From Bombus terrestris (Eukaryota > Arthropoda > Insecta > Hymenoptera > Apidae), in NCBI RefSeq assembly GCF_910591885.1, contig NW_025963573.1:1-64000 (forward strand): a stretch of DNA of 64,000 bases. The letters run 5' to 3'. The notes beneath the pieces were generated by a model that ran no database searches, was not told the origin of the DNA, and saw only the letters and a program-made list of their open reading frames with translations. How positions within the stretch are numbered: position 1 is the first letter of the stretch; each line of letters begins with the position of its first letter. A program made the translations under genes and the position numbers. Shown in pieces: positions 47,801-63,900 of this stretch.

Positions 47801-48300
47801 TACTATTACTATATAGCGTATAACGTTATATACTATTACTATATAAGGTATAACGATATATACTATTATGTATTAACGTATAACGTTATATACTATTACT
47901 ATATAACGTATAACGTTATATACTATTACTATATAACGTATAACGTTATATACTATTACGTAATAACGTATAACGTTATATACTATTACTATATAACGTA
48001 TAACGTTATATACTATTACTATATAACGTATAACGTTATATACTATTACTATATAACGTATAACGTTATATACTATTACGTATTAACGTATAACGTTATA
48101 TACTATTACTATATAACGTATAACGTTATATACTATTACGATATAACGTATAACGTTATATACTATTACTATATAACGTATAACGTTATATACTATAACT
48201 ATATAACGTATAACGTTATATACTATTACTGTATAACGTATAACGTTATATACTATTACTATATAACGTATAACGATATATACTATTCCGTACTATCGTA
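41851..48300. repeat. Duplicated block P, right copy (6,450 bp)
   Basis: This is the directly adjacent partner of 35,401-41,850. Walking both copies monomer by monomer I found four substitutions and no length change: TAGTATTACT at 42,361 (TACT in the left copy), TAACGTTATA at 43,381 (TAACGATATA), and two changes in the monomer at 47,431 (TAGTATTACG-TAATAACG against TACTATTACG-TATTAACG at 40,981). The match stops at 48,301, whose ACGCA end differs from 41,851. This is the youngest-looking large duplication in the window. Confidence 0.92.
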
Positions 48301-51300
48301 TAACGTTATATACTATTACTATATAACGCATAACGTTATATACTATTACTATATAGCGTATAACGTTATATACTATTACTATATAACGTATAACGTTATA
48401 TACTATTACTATATAACGTATAACGTTATATACTATTACTATATAACGCATAACGATATATACTATTCCGTACTATCGTATAACGTTATATACTATTACT
48501 ATATAACGTATAACGATATATACTATTCCGTACTATCGTATAACGTTATATACTATTACTATATAACGTATAACGTTATATAGTATTGCCATATCACGTA
48601 TAACGTTGTATATTATTACGTACTAACGTATAACGTTATATACTATTACTATATAACGTATAACGTTATATAATGTTACTATATAACGTATAACGTTATA
48701 TACCATTACTATATAACGTATAACGTTATATACTATTACTATATAACGCATAACGTTATATAACATTACTATATAACGTATAACGTTATATACTATTACT
48801 ATATAACGCATAACGTTATATAACATTACTATATAACGTATAACGTTATATACCATTACTATATAACGTATAACGTTATATACTATTACTATATAACGCA
48901 TAACGTTATATAATATTACTCTATAACGCATAACGTTATATAATATTACTATATAACGTATAACGTTATATACTATTACTATATAACGTATAACGTTATA
49001 TACTATTACTATATAAGGTATAACGATATATACTATTATGTATTAACGTATAACGTTATATACTATTACTATATAACGTATAACGTTATATACTATTACT
49101 ATATAACGTATAACGTTATATAGTATTACGTAATAACGTATAACGTTATATACTATTACTATATAACGTATAACGTTATATACTATTACGTATTAACGTA
49201 TAACGTTATATACTATTACTATATAACGCATAACGTTATATACTATTACTATATAACGTATAACGATATATACTATTCCGTACTATCGTATAACGTTATA
49301 TACTATTACTATATAACGCATAACGTTATATACTATTACTATATAACGTATAACGTTATATACTATTACTATATAACGTATAACGTTATATACTATTCCG
49401 TACTAACGTAAAACGTTATATACTATTACTATATAACGTATAACGATATATACTATTACGTAATAACGTATAACGTTATATACTATTACTATATAACGTA
49501 TAACGTTATATACTATTACTATATAACGTATAACGTTATATACTATTACTATATAACGTATAACGTTATATACTATTACTATATAACGCATAACGATATA
49601 TACTATTACTATATAACGTATAACGTTATATACTATTACTATATAACGCATAACGATATATACTATTTCGTACTATCGTATAACGTTATATACTATTACT
49701 ATATAACGTATAACGATATATACTATTCCGTACTATCGTATAACGTTATATACTATTACTATATAACGTATAACGTTATATAGTATTGCCATATCACGTA
49801 TAACGTTGTATATTATTACGTACTAACGTATAACGTTATATACTATTACTATATAACGTATAACGTTATATACTATTACTATGTAACGTATAACGTTATA
49901 TACTATTACTATATAACGCATAACGTTATATAATATTACTCTATAACGCATAACGTTATATAATATTACTATATAACGTATAACGTTATATACTATTACT
50001 ATATAACGTATAACGTTATATACTATTACTATATAAGGTATAACGATATATACTATTATGTATTAACGTATAACGTTATATACTATTACTATATAACGTA
50101 TAACGTTATATACTATTACTATATAACGTATAACGTTATATACTATTACTATATAACGCATAACGTTATATAACATTACTATATAACGTATAACGTTATA
50201 TACCATTACTATATAACGTATAACGTTATATACTATTACTATATAACGCATAACGTTATATAATATTACTCTATAACGCATAACGTTATATAATATTACT
50301 ATATAACGTATAACGTTATATACTATTACGTATTAACGTATAACGTTATATACTATTACTATATAACGCATAACGTTATATACTATTACTATATAACGTA
50401 TAACGATATATACTATTCCGTACTATCGTATAACGTTATATACTATTACTATATAACGCATAACGTTATATACTATTACTATATAACGTATAACGTTATA
50501 TACTATTACTATATAACGTATAACGTTATATACTATTCCGTACTAACGTAAAACGTTATATACTATTACTATATAACGTATAACGATATATACTATTACG
50601 TAATAACGTATAACGTTATATACTATTACTATATAACGTATAACGTTATATACTATTACTATATAACGTATAACGTTATATACTATTACTATATAACGTA
50701 TAACGTTATATACTATTACTATATAACGCATAACGATATATACTATTACTATATAACGTATAACGTTATATACTATTACTATATAACGCATAACGATATA
50801 TACTATTTCGTACTATCGTATAACGTTATATACTATTACTATATAACGTATAACGATATATACTATTCCGTACTATCGTATAACGTTATATACTATTACT
50901 ATATAACGTATAACGTTATATAGTATTGCCATATCACGTATAACGTTGTATATTATTACGTACTAACGTATAACGTTATATACTATTACTATATAACGTA
51001 TAACGTTATATACTATTACTATGTAACGTATAACGTTATATACTATTACTATATAACGCATAACGTTATATAATATTACTATATAACGCATAACGTTATA
51101 TAATATTACTATATAACGTATAACGTTATATACTATTACTACATAACGTATAACGTTATATACTTATACTATATAACGGATGACGTTATATACTATTACT
51201 ATATAACGCATAACGTTATATACTATTACGTATTAACGTATCACGTTATATACTAGTACTATATAACGTATAACGTTATATACCATTACTATATAACGTA

Positions 51301-52830
51301 TAACGTTATATACTATTACTATATAACGTGTAACGTTATATACTATTACTATATAACGTATAACGTTATATACTATTACTATATAACGCATAACGTTATA
51401 TAATATTACTCTATAACGCATAACGTTATATAATATTACTATATAACGTATAACGTTATATACTATTACTATATAACGTATAACGTTATATACTATTACT
51501 ATATAAGGTATAACGATATATACTATTATGTATTAACGTATAACGTTATATACTATTACTATATAACGTATAACGTTATATACTATTACTATATAACGTA
51601 TAACGTTATATAGTATTACGTAATAACGTATAACGTTATATACTATTACTATATAACGTATAACGTTATATACTATTACGTATTAACGTATAACGTTATA
51701 TACTATTACTATATAACGTATAACGTTATATACTACTACTATATAACGTATAACGTTATATACTATTACTATATAACGCATAACGTTATATACTATTACG
51801 TATTAACGTATAACGTTATATACTTATACTATATAACGTATAACGGTATATACTATTACTATATAACGTATAACGTTATATACCATTACTATATAACGTA
51901 TAACGTTATATACTATTACTATATAACGCATAACGTTATATACTATTACGTATTAACGTATCACGTTATATACTAGTACTATATAACGTATTACGTTATA
52001 TACTATTACTATATAACGTATAACGTTATATAGTATTACGTAATAACGTATAACGTTATATAGTATTGCCATATCACGTATAACGTTGTATATTATTACG
52101 TACTAACGTATAACGTTATATACTATTACTATATAACGTATAACGTTATATACTATTACTATGTAACGTATAACGTTATATACTATTACTATATAACGCA
52201 TAACGTTATATAATATTACTATATAACGCATAACGTTATATAATATTACTATATAACGTATAACGTTATATACTATTACTACATAACGTATAACGTTATA
52301 TACTTATACTATATAACGGATGACGTTATATACTATTACTATATAACGCATAACGTTATATACTATTACGTATTAACGTATCACGTTATATACTAGTACT
52401 ATATAACGTATAACGTTATATACCATTACTATATAACGTATAACGTTATATACTATTACTATATAACGTGTAACGTTATATACTATTACTATATAACGTA
52501 TAACGTTATATACTATTACTATATAACGCATAACGTTATATAATATTACTCTATAACGCATAACGTTATATAATATTACTATATAACGTATAACGTTATA
52601 TACTATTACTATATAACGTATAACGTTATATACTATTACTATATAAGGTATAACGATATATACTATTATGTATTAACGTATAACGTTATATACTATTACT
52701 ATATAACGTATAACGTTATATACTATTACTATATAACGTATAACGTTATATACTATTACTATATAACGTATAACGTTATATAGTATTACGTAATAACGTA
52801 TAACGTTATATACTATTACTATATAACGTA
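48301..52830. repeat. Mosaic stretch with 1,140-bp periodic pieces
   Basis: Landmarks at 49,771, 50,911 and 52,051 are each 1,140 bp apart. Stretch 49,171-49,920 matches 50,311-51,060, and 50,911-51,600 matches 52,051-52,740, both at an offset of 1,140 bp. The stretch 48,901-49,110 recurs at 49,921-50,130 (offset 1,020). TAACATT is doubled at 48,751-48,840 and recurs at 50,161. The joints fall on monomer boundaries but not at a common point, so this looks like several overlapping exchanges. Confidence 0.75.
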
Positions 52831-54780
52831 TAACGTTATATACTATTACGTAATAACGTATAACGTTATATACTATTACTATATAACGTATAACGTTATA
52901 TACTACTACTATATAACGTATAACGTTATATACTATTACTATATAACGCATAACGTTATATACTATTACGTATTAACGTATAACGTTATATACTTATACT
53001 ATATAACGTATAACGGTATATACTATTACTATATAACGTATAACGTTATATACCATTACTATATAACGTATAACGTTATATACTATTACTATATAACGTA
53101 TAACGTTATATACTATTACTATATAACGCATAACGTTATATAATATTACTATATAACGCATAACGTTATATAATATTACTATATAACGTATAACGTTATA
53201 TACTATTACTATATAACGTATAACGTTATATACTATTACTATATAAGGTATAACGATATATACTATTATGTATTAACGTATAACGTTATATACTATTACT
53301 ATATAACGTATAACGTTATATACTATTACTATATAACGTATGACGTTATATACTATTACGTAATAACGTATAACGTTATATACTATTACTATATAACGTA
53401 TAACGTTATATACTATTACTATATAACGTATAACGTTATATACTATTACTATATAACGTATAACGTTATATACTATTACGTATTAACGTATAACGTTATA
53501 TACTATTACTATATAACGTATAACGTTATATACTATTACGATATAACGTATAACGTTATATACTATTACTATATAACGTATAACGTTATATACTATAACT
53601 ATATAACGTATAACGTTATATACTATTACTATATAACGTATAACGTTATATACTATTACTATATAACGTATAACGAGATATACTATTCCGTACTATCGTA
53701 TAACGTTATATACTATTACTATATAACGCATAACGTTATATACTATTACTATATAGCGTATAACGTTATATACTATTACTATATAACGTATAACGTTATA
53801 TACTATTACTATATAACGTATAACGTTATATACTATTACTATATAACGCATAACGATATATACTATTCCGTACTATCGTATAACGTTATATACTATTACT
53901 ATATAACGTATAACGATATATACTATTCCGTACTATCGTATAACGTTATATACTATTACTATATAACGTATAACGTTATATAGTATTGCCATATCACGTA
54001 TAACGTTGTATATTATTACGTACTAACGTATAACGTTATATACTATTACTATATAACGTATAACGTTATATAATATTACTATATAACGTATAACGTTATA
54101 TACCATTACTATATAACGTATAACGTTATATACTATTACTATATAACGCATAACGTTATATAACATTACTATATAACGTATAACGTTATATACTATTACT
54201 ATATAACGTATAACGTTATATACTATTACTATATAACGCATAACGTTATATACTATTACTATATAACGTATAACGTTATATACTTATACTATATAACGTA
54301 TAACGTTATATACTATTACTATATAACGTATAACGTTATATACTATTACCATATAACCTATAACGTTATATACTATTACTATATAACGTATAACGTTATA
54401 TACTATTACTATATAACGCATAACGTTATATAATATTACTATATAACGCATAACGTTATATACTATTACTATATAACGTATAACGTTATATACTATTACT
54501 ATATAACGTATAACGTTATATACTATTACTATATAACGTATAACGTTATATACTATTACTATATAACGCATAACGTTATATAATATTACTATATAACGCA
54601 TAACGTTATATAATATTACTATATAACGTATAACGTTATATACTATTACTATATAACGTATAACGTTATATACTATTACTATATAAGGTATAACGATATA
54701 TACTATTATGTATTAACGTATAACGTTATATACTATTACTATATAACGTATAACGTTATATACTATTACTATATAACGTA
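52831..54780. repeat. Duplicated block Q, left copy (1,950 bp)
   Basis: It matches 54,781-56,910. The offset is 1,950 bp at TACTACTACT (52,891/54,841), TAACGGTATA (53,011/54,961) and TGACGTTATA-TACTATTACG (53,341/55,291). It is 1,980 bp from TATTAACG (53,461/55,441) through the landmark (53,971/55,951), and 2,130 bp at the end (AAGGTA 54,661/56,791). The monomer at 53,671 starts TAACGAGATA, a private change. Confidence 0.82.
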
Positions 54781-56910
54781 TAACGTTATATACTATTACG
54801 TATTAACGTATAACGTTATATACTATTACTATATAACGTATAACGTTATATACTACTACTATATAACGTATAACGTTATATACTATTACTATATAACGCA
54901 TAACGTTATATACTATTACGTATTAACGTATAACGTTATATACTTATACTATATAACGTATAACGGTATATACTATTACTATATAACGTATAACGTTATA
55001 TACCATTACTATATAACGTATAACGTTATATACTATTACTATATAACGTATAACGTTATATACTATTACTATATAACGCATAACGTTATATAATATTACT
55101 ATATAACGCATAACGTTATATAATATTACTATATAACGTATAACGTTATATACTATTACTATATAACGTATAACGTTATATACTATTACTATATAAGGTA
55201 TAACGATATATACTATTATGTATTAACGTATAACGTTATATACTATTACTATATAACGTATAACGTTATATACTATTACTATATAACGTATGACGTTATA
55301 TACTATTACGTAATAACGTATAACGTTATATACTATTACTATATAACGTATAACGTTATATACTATTACTATATAACGTATAACGTTATATACTATTACT
55401 ATATAACGTATAACGTTATATGCTATTACTATATAACGTATAACGTTATATACTATTACGTATTAACGTATAACGTTATATACTATTACTATATAACGTA
55501 TAACGTTATATACTATTACGATATAACGTATAACGTTATATACTATTACTATATAACGTATAACGTTATATACTATAACTATATAACGTATAACGTTATA
55601 TACTATTACTATATAACGTATAACGTTATATACTATTACTATATAACGTATAACGATATATACTATTCCGTACTATCGTATAACGTTATATACTATTACT
55701 ATATAACGCATAACGTTATATACTATTACTATATAGCGTATAACGTTATATACTATTACTATATAACGTATAACGTTATATACTATTACTATATAACGTA
55801 TAACGTTATATACTATTACTATATAACGCATAACGATATATACTATTCCGTACTATCGTATAACGTTATATACTATTACTATATAACGTATAACGATATA
55901 TACTATTCCGTACTATCGTATAACGTTATATACTATTACTATATAACGTATAACGTTATATAGTATTGCCATATCACGTATAACGTTGTATATTATTACG
56001 TACTAACGTATAACGTTATATACTATTACTATATAACGTATAACGTTATATAATATTACTATATAACGTATAACGTTATATACCATTACTATATAACGTA
56101 TAACGTTATATACTATTACTATATAACGCATAACGTTATATAACATTACTATATAACGTATAACGTTATATACCATTACTATATAACGTATAACGTTATA
56201 TACTATTACTATATAACGTATAACGTTATATACTATTACGTATTAACGTATAACGTTATATACGACTACTATATAACGTATAACGTTATATACTATTACT
56301 ATATAACGTATAACGTTATATACTATTACTATATAACGTATAACGTTATATACTATTACTATATAACGCATAACGTTATATACTATTACTATATAACGTA
56401 TAACGTTATATACTTATACTATATAACGTATAACGTTATATACTATTACTATATAACGTATAACGTTATATACTATTACCATATAACCTATAACGTTATA
56501 TACTATTACTATATAACGTATAACGTTATATACTATTACTATATAACGCATAACGTTATATAATATTACTATATAACGCATAACGTTATATACTATTACT
56601 ATATAACGTATAACGTTATATACTATTACTATATAACGTATAACGTTATATACTATTACTATATAACGTATAACGTTATATACTATTACTATATAACGCA
56701 TAACGTTATATAATATTACTATATAACGCATAACGTTATATAATATTACTATATAACGTATAACGTTATATACTATTACTATATAACGTATAACGTTATA
56801 TACTATTACTATATAAGGTATAACGATATATACTATTATGTATTAACGTATAACGTTATATACTATTACTATATAACGTATAACGTTATATACTATTACT
56901 ATATAACGTA
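54781..56910. repeat. Duplicated block Q, right copy (about 2,130 bp)
   Basis: This partner of 52,831-54,780 is longer by six monomers. One is the private monomer TGCTATTACT at 55,411; five lie after 56,160, where TACCATT, TATTAACG and TACGACTACT are present here but missing from the left copy. Other blocks with the same landmark context (33,511, 63,121) also have these five, so a deletion in the left copy is the simpler reading. Confidence 0.8.
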
Positions 56911-59900
56911 TAACGTTATATACTATTACGTACTAACGTATAACGTTATATACTATTACTATATAACGTATAACGTTATATACTATTACTATATAACGTA
57001 TAACGTTATATACTATTACTATATAACGTATAACGTTATATACTATTACGTATTAACGTATAACGTTATATACTATTACTATATAACGTATAACGTTATA
57101 TACTATTACGATATAACGTATAACGTTATATACTATTACTATATAACGTATAACGTTATATACTATAACTATATAACGTATAACGTTATATACTATTACT
57201 ATATAACGTATAACGTTATATACTATTACTATATAACGTATAACGATATATACTATTCCGTACTATCGTATAACGTTATATACTATTACTATATAACGCA
57301 TAACGTTATATACTATTACTATATAGCGTATAACGTTATATACTATTACTATATAACGTATAACGTTATATACTATTACTATATAACGTATAACGATATA
57401 TACTATTCCGTACTAACGTATAACGTTATATACTATTACTATATAACGTATAACGATATATACTATTACGTAATAACGTATAACGCTATATACTATTACT
57501 ATATAACGTATAACGTTATATACTATTACGTAATAACGTATAACGTTATATACTATTGCTATATAACGTATAACGTTATATACTATTACTATATAACGTA
57601 TAACGTTATATACTATTACGTATTAACGTATAACGTTATATACTATTACTATATAACGTATAACGTTATATACTATTACGATATAACGTATAACGTTATA
57701 TACTATTACTATATAACGTATAACGTTATATACTATTACTATATAACGTATAACGTTATATACTATTACTATATAACGTATAACGATATATACTATTCCG
57801 TACTATCGTATAACGTTATATACTATTACTATATAACGCATAACGTTATATACTATTACTATATAACGTATAACGTTATATACTATTCCGTACTAACGTA
57901 TAACGTTATATACTATTACTATATAACGTATAACGATATATACTATTACGTAATAACGTATAACGTTATATACTATTACTATATAACGTATAACGTTATA
58001 TACTATTACTATATAACGTATAACGTTATATACTATTACTATATAACGTATAACGTTATATACTATTACTATATAACGCATAACGATATATACTATTACT
58101 ATATAACGTATAACGTTATATACTATTACTATATAACGCATAACGATATATACTATTTCGTACTATCGTATAACGTTATATACTATTACTATATAACGTA
58201 TAACGATATATACTATTCCGTACTATCGTATAACGTTATATACTATTACTATATAACGTATAACGTTATATAGTATTGCCATATCACGTATAACGTTGTA
58301 TATTATTACGTACTAACGTATAACGTTATATACTATTACTATATAACGTATAACGTTATATACTATTACTATGTAACGTATAACGTTATATACTATTACT
58401 ATATAACGCATAACGTTATATAATATTACTATATAACGCATAACGTTATATAATATTACTATATAACGTATAACGTTATATACTATTACTACATAACGTA
58501 TAACGTTATATACTTATACTATATAACGGATGACGTTATATACTATTACTATATAACGCATAACGTTATATACTATTACGTATTAACGTATCACGTTATA
58601 TACTAGTACTACATAACGTATAACGTTATATACTATTACTATATAACGTATAACGTTATATACTATTACTATATAACGTGTAACGTTATATACTATTACT
58701 ATATAACGTATAACGTTATATACTATTACTATATAACGCATAACGTTATATAATATTACTCTATAACGCATAACGTTATATAATATTACTATATAACGTA
58801 TAACGTTATATACTATTACTATATAACGTATAACGTTATATACTATTACTATATAAGGTATAACGATATATACTATTATGTATTAACGTATAACGTTATA
58901 TACTATTACTATATAACGTATAACGTTATATACTATTACTATATAACGTATAACGTTATATAGTATTACGTAATAACGTATAACGTTATATACTATTACT
59001 ATATAACGTATAACGTTATATACTATTACGTATTAACGTATAACGTTATATACTATTACTATATAACGCATAACGTTATATACTATTACTATATAACGTA
59101 TAACGATATATACTATTCCGTACTATCGTATAACGTTATATACTATTACTATATAACGCATAACGTTATATACTATTACTATATAACGTATAACGTTATA
59201 TACTATTACTATATAACGTATAACGTTATATACTATTCCGTACTAACGTAAAACGTTATATACTATTACTATATAACGTATAACGATATATACTATTACG
59301 TAATAACGTATAACGTTATATACTATTACTATATAACGTATAACGTTATATACTATTACTATATAACGTATAACGTTATATACTATTACTATATAACGTA
59401 TAACGTTATATACTATTACTATATAACGCATAACGATATATACTATTACTATATAACGTATAACGTTATATACTATTACTATATAACGCATAACGATATA
59501 TACTATTTCGTACTATCGTATAACGTTATATACTATTACTATATAACGTATAACGATATATACTATTCCGTACTATCGTATAACGTTATATACTATTACT
59601 ATGTAACGTATAACGTTATATAGTATAGCCATATCACGTATAACGTTGAATATTATTACGTACTAACGTATAACGTTATATACTATTACTATATAACGTA
59701 TAACGTTATATACTATTACTATGTAACGTATAACGTTATATACTATTACTATATAACGCATAACGTTATATAATATTACTATATAACGCATAACGTTATA
59801 TAATATTACTATATAACGTATAACGTTATATACTATTACTACATAACGTATAACGTTATATACTTATACTATATAACGGATGACGTTATATACTATTACT

Positions 59901-60000
59901 ATATAACGCATAACGTTATATACTATTACGTATTAACGTATCACGTTATATACTAGTACTATATAACGTATAACGTTATATACCATTACTATATAACGTA
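56911..60000. repeat. Mosaic stretch with sixth copy of the 2.2-2.4 kb module
   Basis: TAACGCTATA at 57,481 and TACTATTGCT at 57,541 identify the module. Landmark dimers lie at 58,261 and, in altered form, at 59,611. The latter carries TAGTATAGCC and TAACGTTGAA, changes not seen in any other copy. The first TACTAGTACT cassette (58,591) has lost its TACCATT member to a consensus monomer. A 1,350-bp offset links 58,261 to 59,611 and 58,591 to 59,941. Confidence 0.75.
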
Positions 60001-60480
60001 TAACGTTATATACTATTACTATATAACGTGTAACGTTATATACTATTACTATATAACGTATAACGTTATATACTATTACTATATAACGCATAACGTTATA
60101 TAATATTACTCTATAACGCATAACGTTATATAATATTACTATATAACGTATAACGTTATATACTATTACTATATAACGTATAACGTTATATACTATTACT
60201 ATATAAGGTATAACGATATATACTATTATGTATTAACGTATAACGTTATATACTATTACTATATAACGTATAACGTTATATACTATTACTATATAACGTA
60301 TAACGTTATATAGTATTACGTAATAACGTATAACGTTATATACTATTACTATATAACGTATAACGTTATATACTATTACGTATTAACGTATAACGTTATA
60401 TACTATTACTATATAACGTATAACGTTATATACAACTACTATATAACGTGTAACGTTATATACTATTACTATATAACGTA
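60001..60480. repeat. Duplicated block R, left copy (480 bp)
   Basis: Sixteen monomers run from the ACGTG-ending member of a cassette through CTATAACGCA (60,091), AAGGTA (60,181), TATTATG (60,211), TAGTATTACG (60,301) and TATTAACG (60,361). They match 60,481-60,960 at an offset of 480 bp up to about 60,420. The monomer at 60,421, TACAACTACT ending ACGTG, is private to this joint. Confidence 0.85.
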
Positions 60481-60960
60481 TAACGTTATATACTATTACT
60501 ATATAACGTGTAACGTTATATACTATTACTATATAACGTATAACGTTATATACTATTACTATATAACGCATAACGTTATATAATATTACTCTATAACGCA
60601 TAACGTTATATAATATTACTATATAACGTATAACGTTATATACTATTACTATATAACGTATAACGTTATATACTATTACTATATAAGGTATAACGATATA
60701 TACTATTATGTATTAACGTATAACGTTATATACTATTACTATATAACGTATAACGTTATATACTATTACTATATAACGTATAACGTTATATAGTATTACG
60801 TAATAACGTATAACGTTATATACTATTACTATATAACGTATAACGTTATATACTATTACGTATTAACGTATAACGTTATATACTATTACTATATAACGTA
60901 TAACGTTATATACTACTACTATATAACGTATAACGTTATATACTATTACTATATAACGCA
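60481..60960. repeat. Duplicated block R, right copy (480 bp)
   Basis: This is the adjacent partner of 60,001-60,480 and begins inside a TACTAGTACT cassette (ACGTG member at 60,481), leaving the preceding members only in the left copy. It is the shortest clear segmental duplication in the right half. Confidence 0.85.
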
Positions 60961-63900
60961 TAACGTTATATACTATTACGTATTAACGTATAACGTTATA
61001 TACTTATACTATATAACGTATAACGGTATATACTATTACTATATAACGTATAACGTTATATACCATTACTATATAACGTATAACGTTATATACTATTACT
61101 ATATAACGCATAACGTTATATACTATTACGTATTAACGTATCACGTTATATACTAGTACTATATAACGTATAACGTTATATACCATTACTATATAACGTA
61201 TAACGTTATATAGTATTACGTAATAACGTATAACGTTATATAGTATTGCCATATCACGTATAACGTTGTATATTATTACGTACTAACGTATAACGTTATA
61301 TACTATTACTATATAACGTATAACGTTATATACTATTACTATGTAACGTATAACGTTATATACTATTACTATATAACGCATAACGTTATATAATATTACT
61401 ATATAACGCATAACGTTATATAATATTACTATATAACGTATAACGTTATATACTATTACTACATAACGTATAACGTTATATACTTATACTATATAACGGA
61501 TGACGTTATATACTATTACTATATAACGCATAACGTTATATACTATTACGTATTAACGTATCACGTTATATACTAGTACTATATAACGTATAACGTTATA
61601 TACCATTACTATATAACGTATAACGTTATATACTATTACTATATAACGTGTAACGTTATATACTATTACTATATAACGTATAACGTTATATACTATTACT
61701 ATATAACGCATAACGTTATATAATATTACTCTATAACGCATAACGTTATATAATATTACTATATAACGTATAACGTTATATACTATTACTATATAACGTA
61801 TAACGTTATATACTATTACTATATAAGGTATAACGATATATACTATTATGTATTAACGTATAACGTTATATACTATTACTATATAACGTATAACGTTATA
61901 TACTATTACTATATAACGTATAACGTTATATACTATTACTATATAACGTATAACGTTATATAGTATTACGTAATAACGTATAACGTTATATACTATTACT
62001 ATATAACGTATAACGTTATATAGTATTACGTATTAACGTATAACGTTATATACTATTACTATATAACGTATAACGTTATATACTACTACTATATAACGTA
62101 TAACGTTATATACTATTACTATATAACGCATAACGTTATATACTATTACTTATTAACGTATAACGTTATATACTTATACTATATAACGTATAACGGTATA
62201 TACTATTACTATATAACGTATAACGTTATATACCATTACTATATAACGTATAACGTTATATACTATTACTATATAACGTATAACGTTATATACTATTACT
62301 ATATAACGCATAACGTTATATAATATTACTATATAACGCATAACGTTATATAATATTACTATATAACGTATAACGTTATATACTATTACTATATAACGTA
62401 TAACGTTATATACTATTACTATATAAGGTATAACGATATATACTATTATGTATTAACGTATAACGTTATATACTATTACTATATAACGTATAACGTTATA
62501 TACTATTACTATATAACGTATGACGTTATATACTATTACGTAATAACGTATAACGTTATATACTATTACTATATAACGTATAACGTTATATACTATTACT
62601 ATATAACGTATAACGTTATATACTATTACGTATTAACGTATAACGTTATATACTATTACTATATAACGTATAACGTTATATACTATTACGATATAACGTA
62701 TAACGTTATATACTATTACTATATAACGTATAACGTTATATACTATAACTATATAACGTATAACGTTATATACTATTACTATATAACGTATAACGTTATA
62801 TACTATTACTATATAACGTATAACGATATATACTATTCCGTACTATCGTATAACGTTATATACTATTACTATATAACGCATAACGTTATATACTATTACT
62901 ATATAGCGTATAACGTTATATACTATTACTATATAACGTATAACGTTATATACTATTACTATATAACGTATAACGTTATATACTATTACTATATAACGCA
63001 TAACGATATATACTATTCCGTACTATCGTATAACGTTATATACTATTACTATATAACGTATAACGATATATACTATTCCGTACTATCGTATAACGTTATA
63101 TACTATTACTATATAACGTATAACGTTATATAGTATTGCCATATCACGTATAACGTTGTATATTATTACGTACTAACGTATAACGTTATATACTATTACT
63201 ATATAACGTATAACGTTATATAATATTACTATATAACGTATAACGTTATATACCATTACTATATAACGTATAACGTTATATACTATTACTATATAACGCA
63301 TAACGTTATATAACATTACTATATAACGTATAACGTTATATACCATTACTATATAACGTATAACGTTATATACTATTACTATATAACGTATAACGTTATA
63401 TACTATTACGTATTAACGTATAACGTTATATACGACTACTATATAACGTATAACGTTATATACCATTACTATATAACGTATAACGTTATATACTATTACT
63501 ATATAACGTATAACGTTATATACTATTACTATATAACGCATAACGTTATATACTATTACTATATAACGTATAACGTTATATACTTATACTATATAACGTA
63601 TAACGTTATATACTATTACTATATAACGTATAACGTTATATACTATTACCATATAACCTATAACGTTATATACTATTACTATATAACGTATAACGTTATA
63701 TACTATTACTATATAACGCATAACGTTATATAATATTACTATATAACGCATAACGTTATATACTATTACTATATAACGTATAACGTTATATACTATTACT
63801 ATATAACGTATAACGTTATATACTATTACTATATAACGTATAACGTTATATACTATTACTATATAACGCATAACGTTATATAATATTACTATATAACGCA

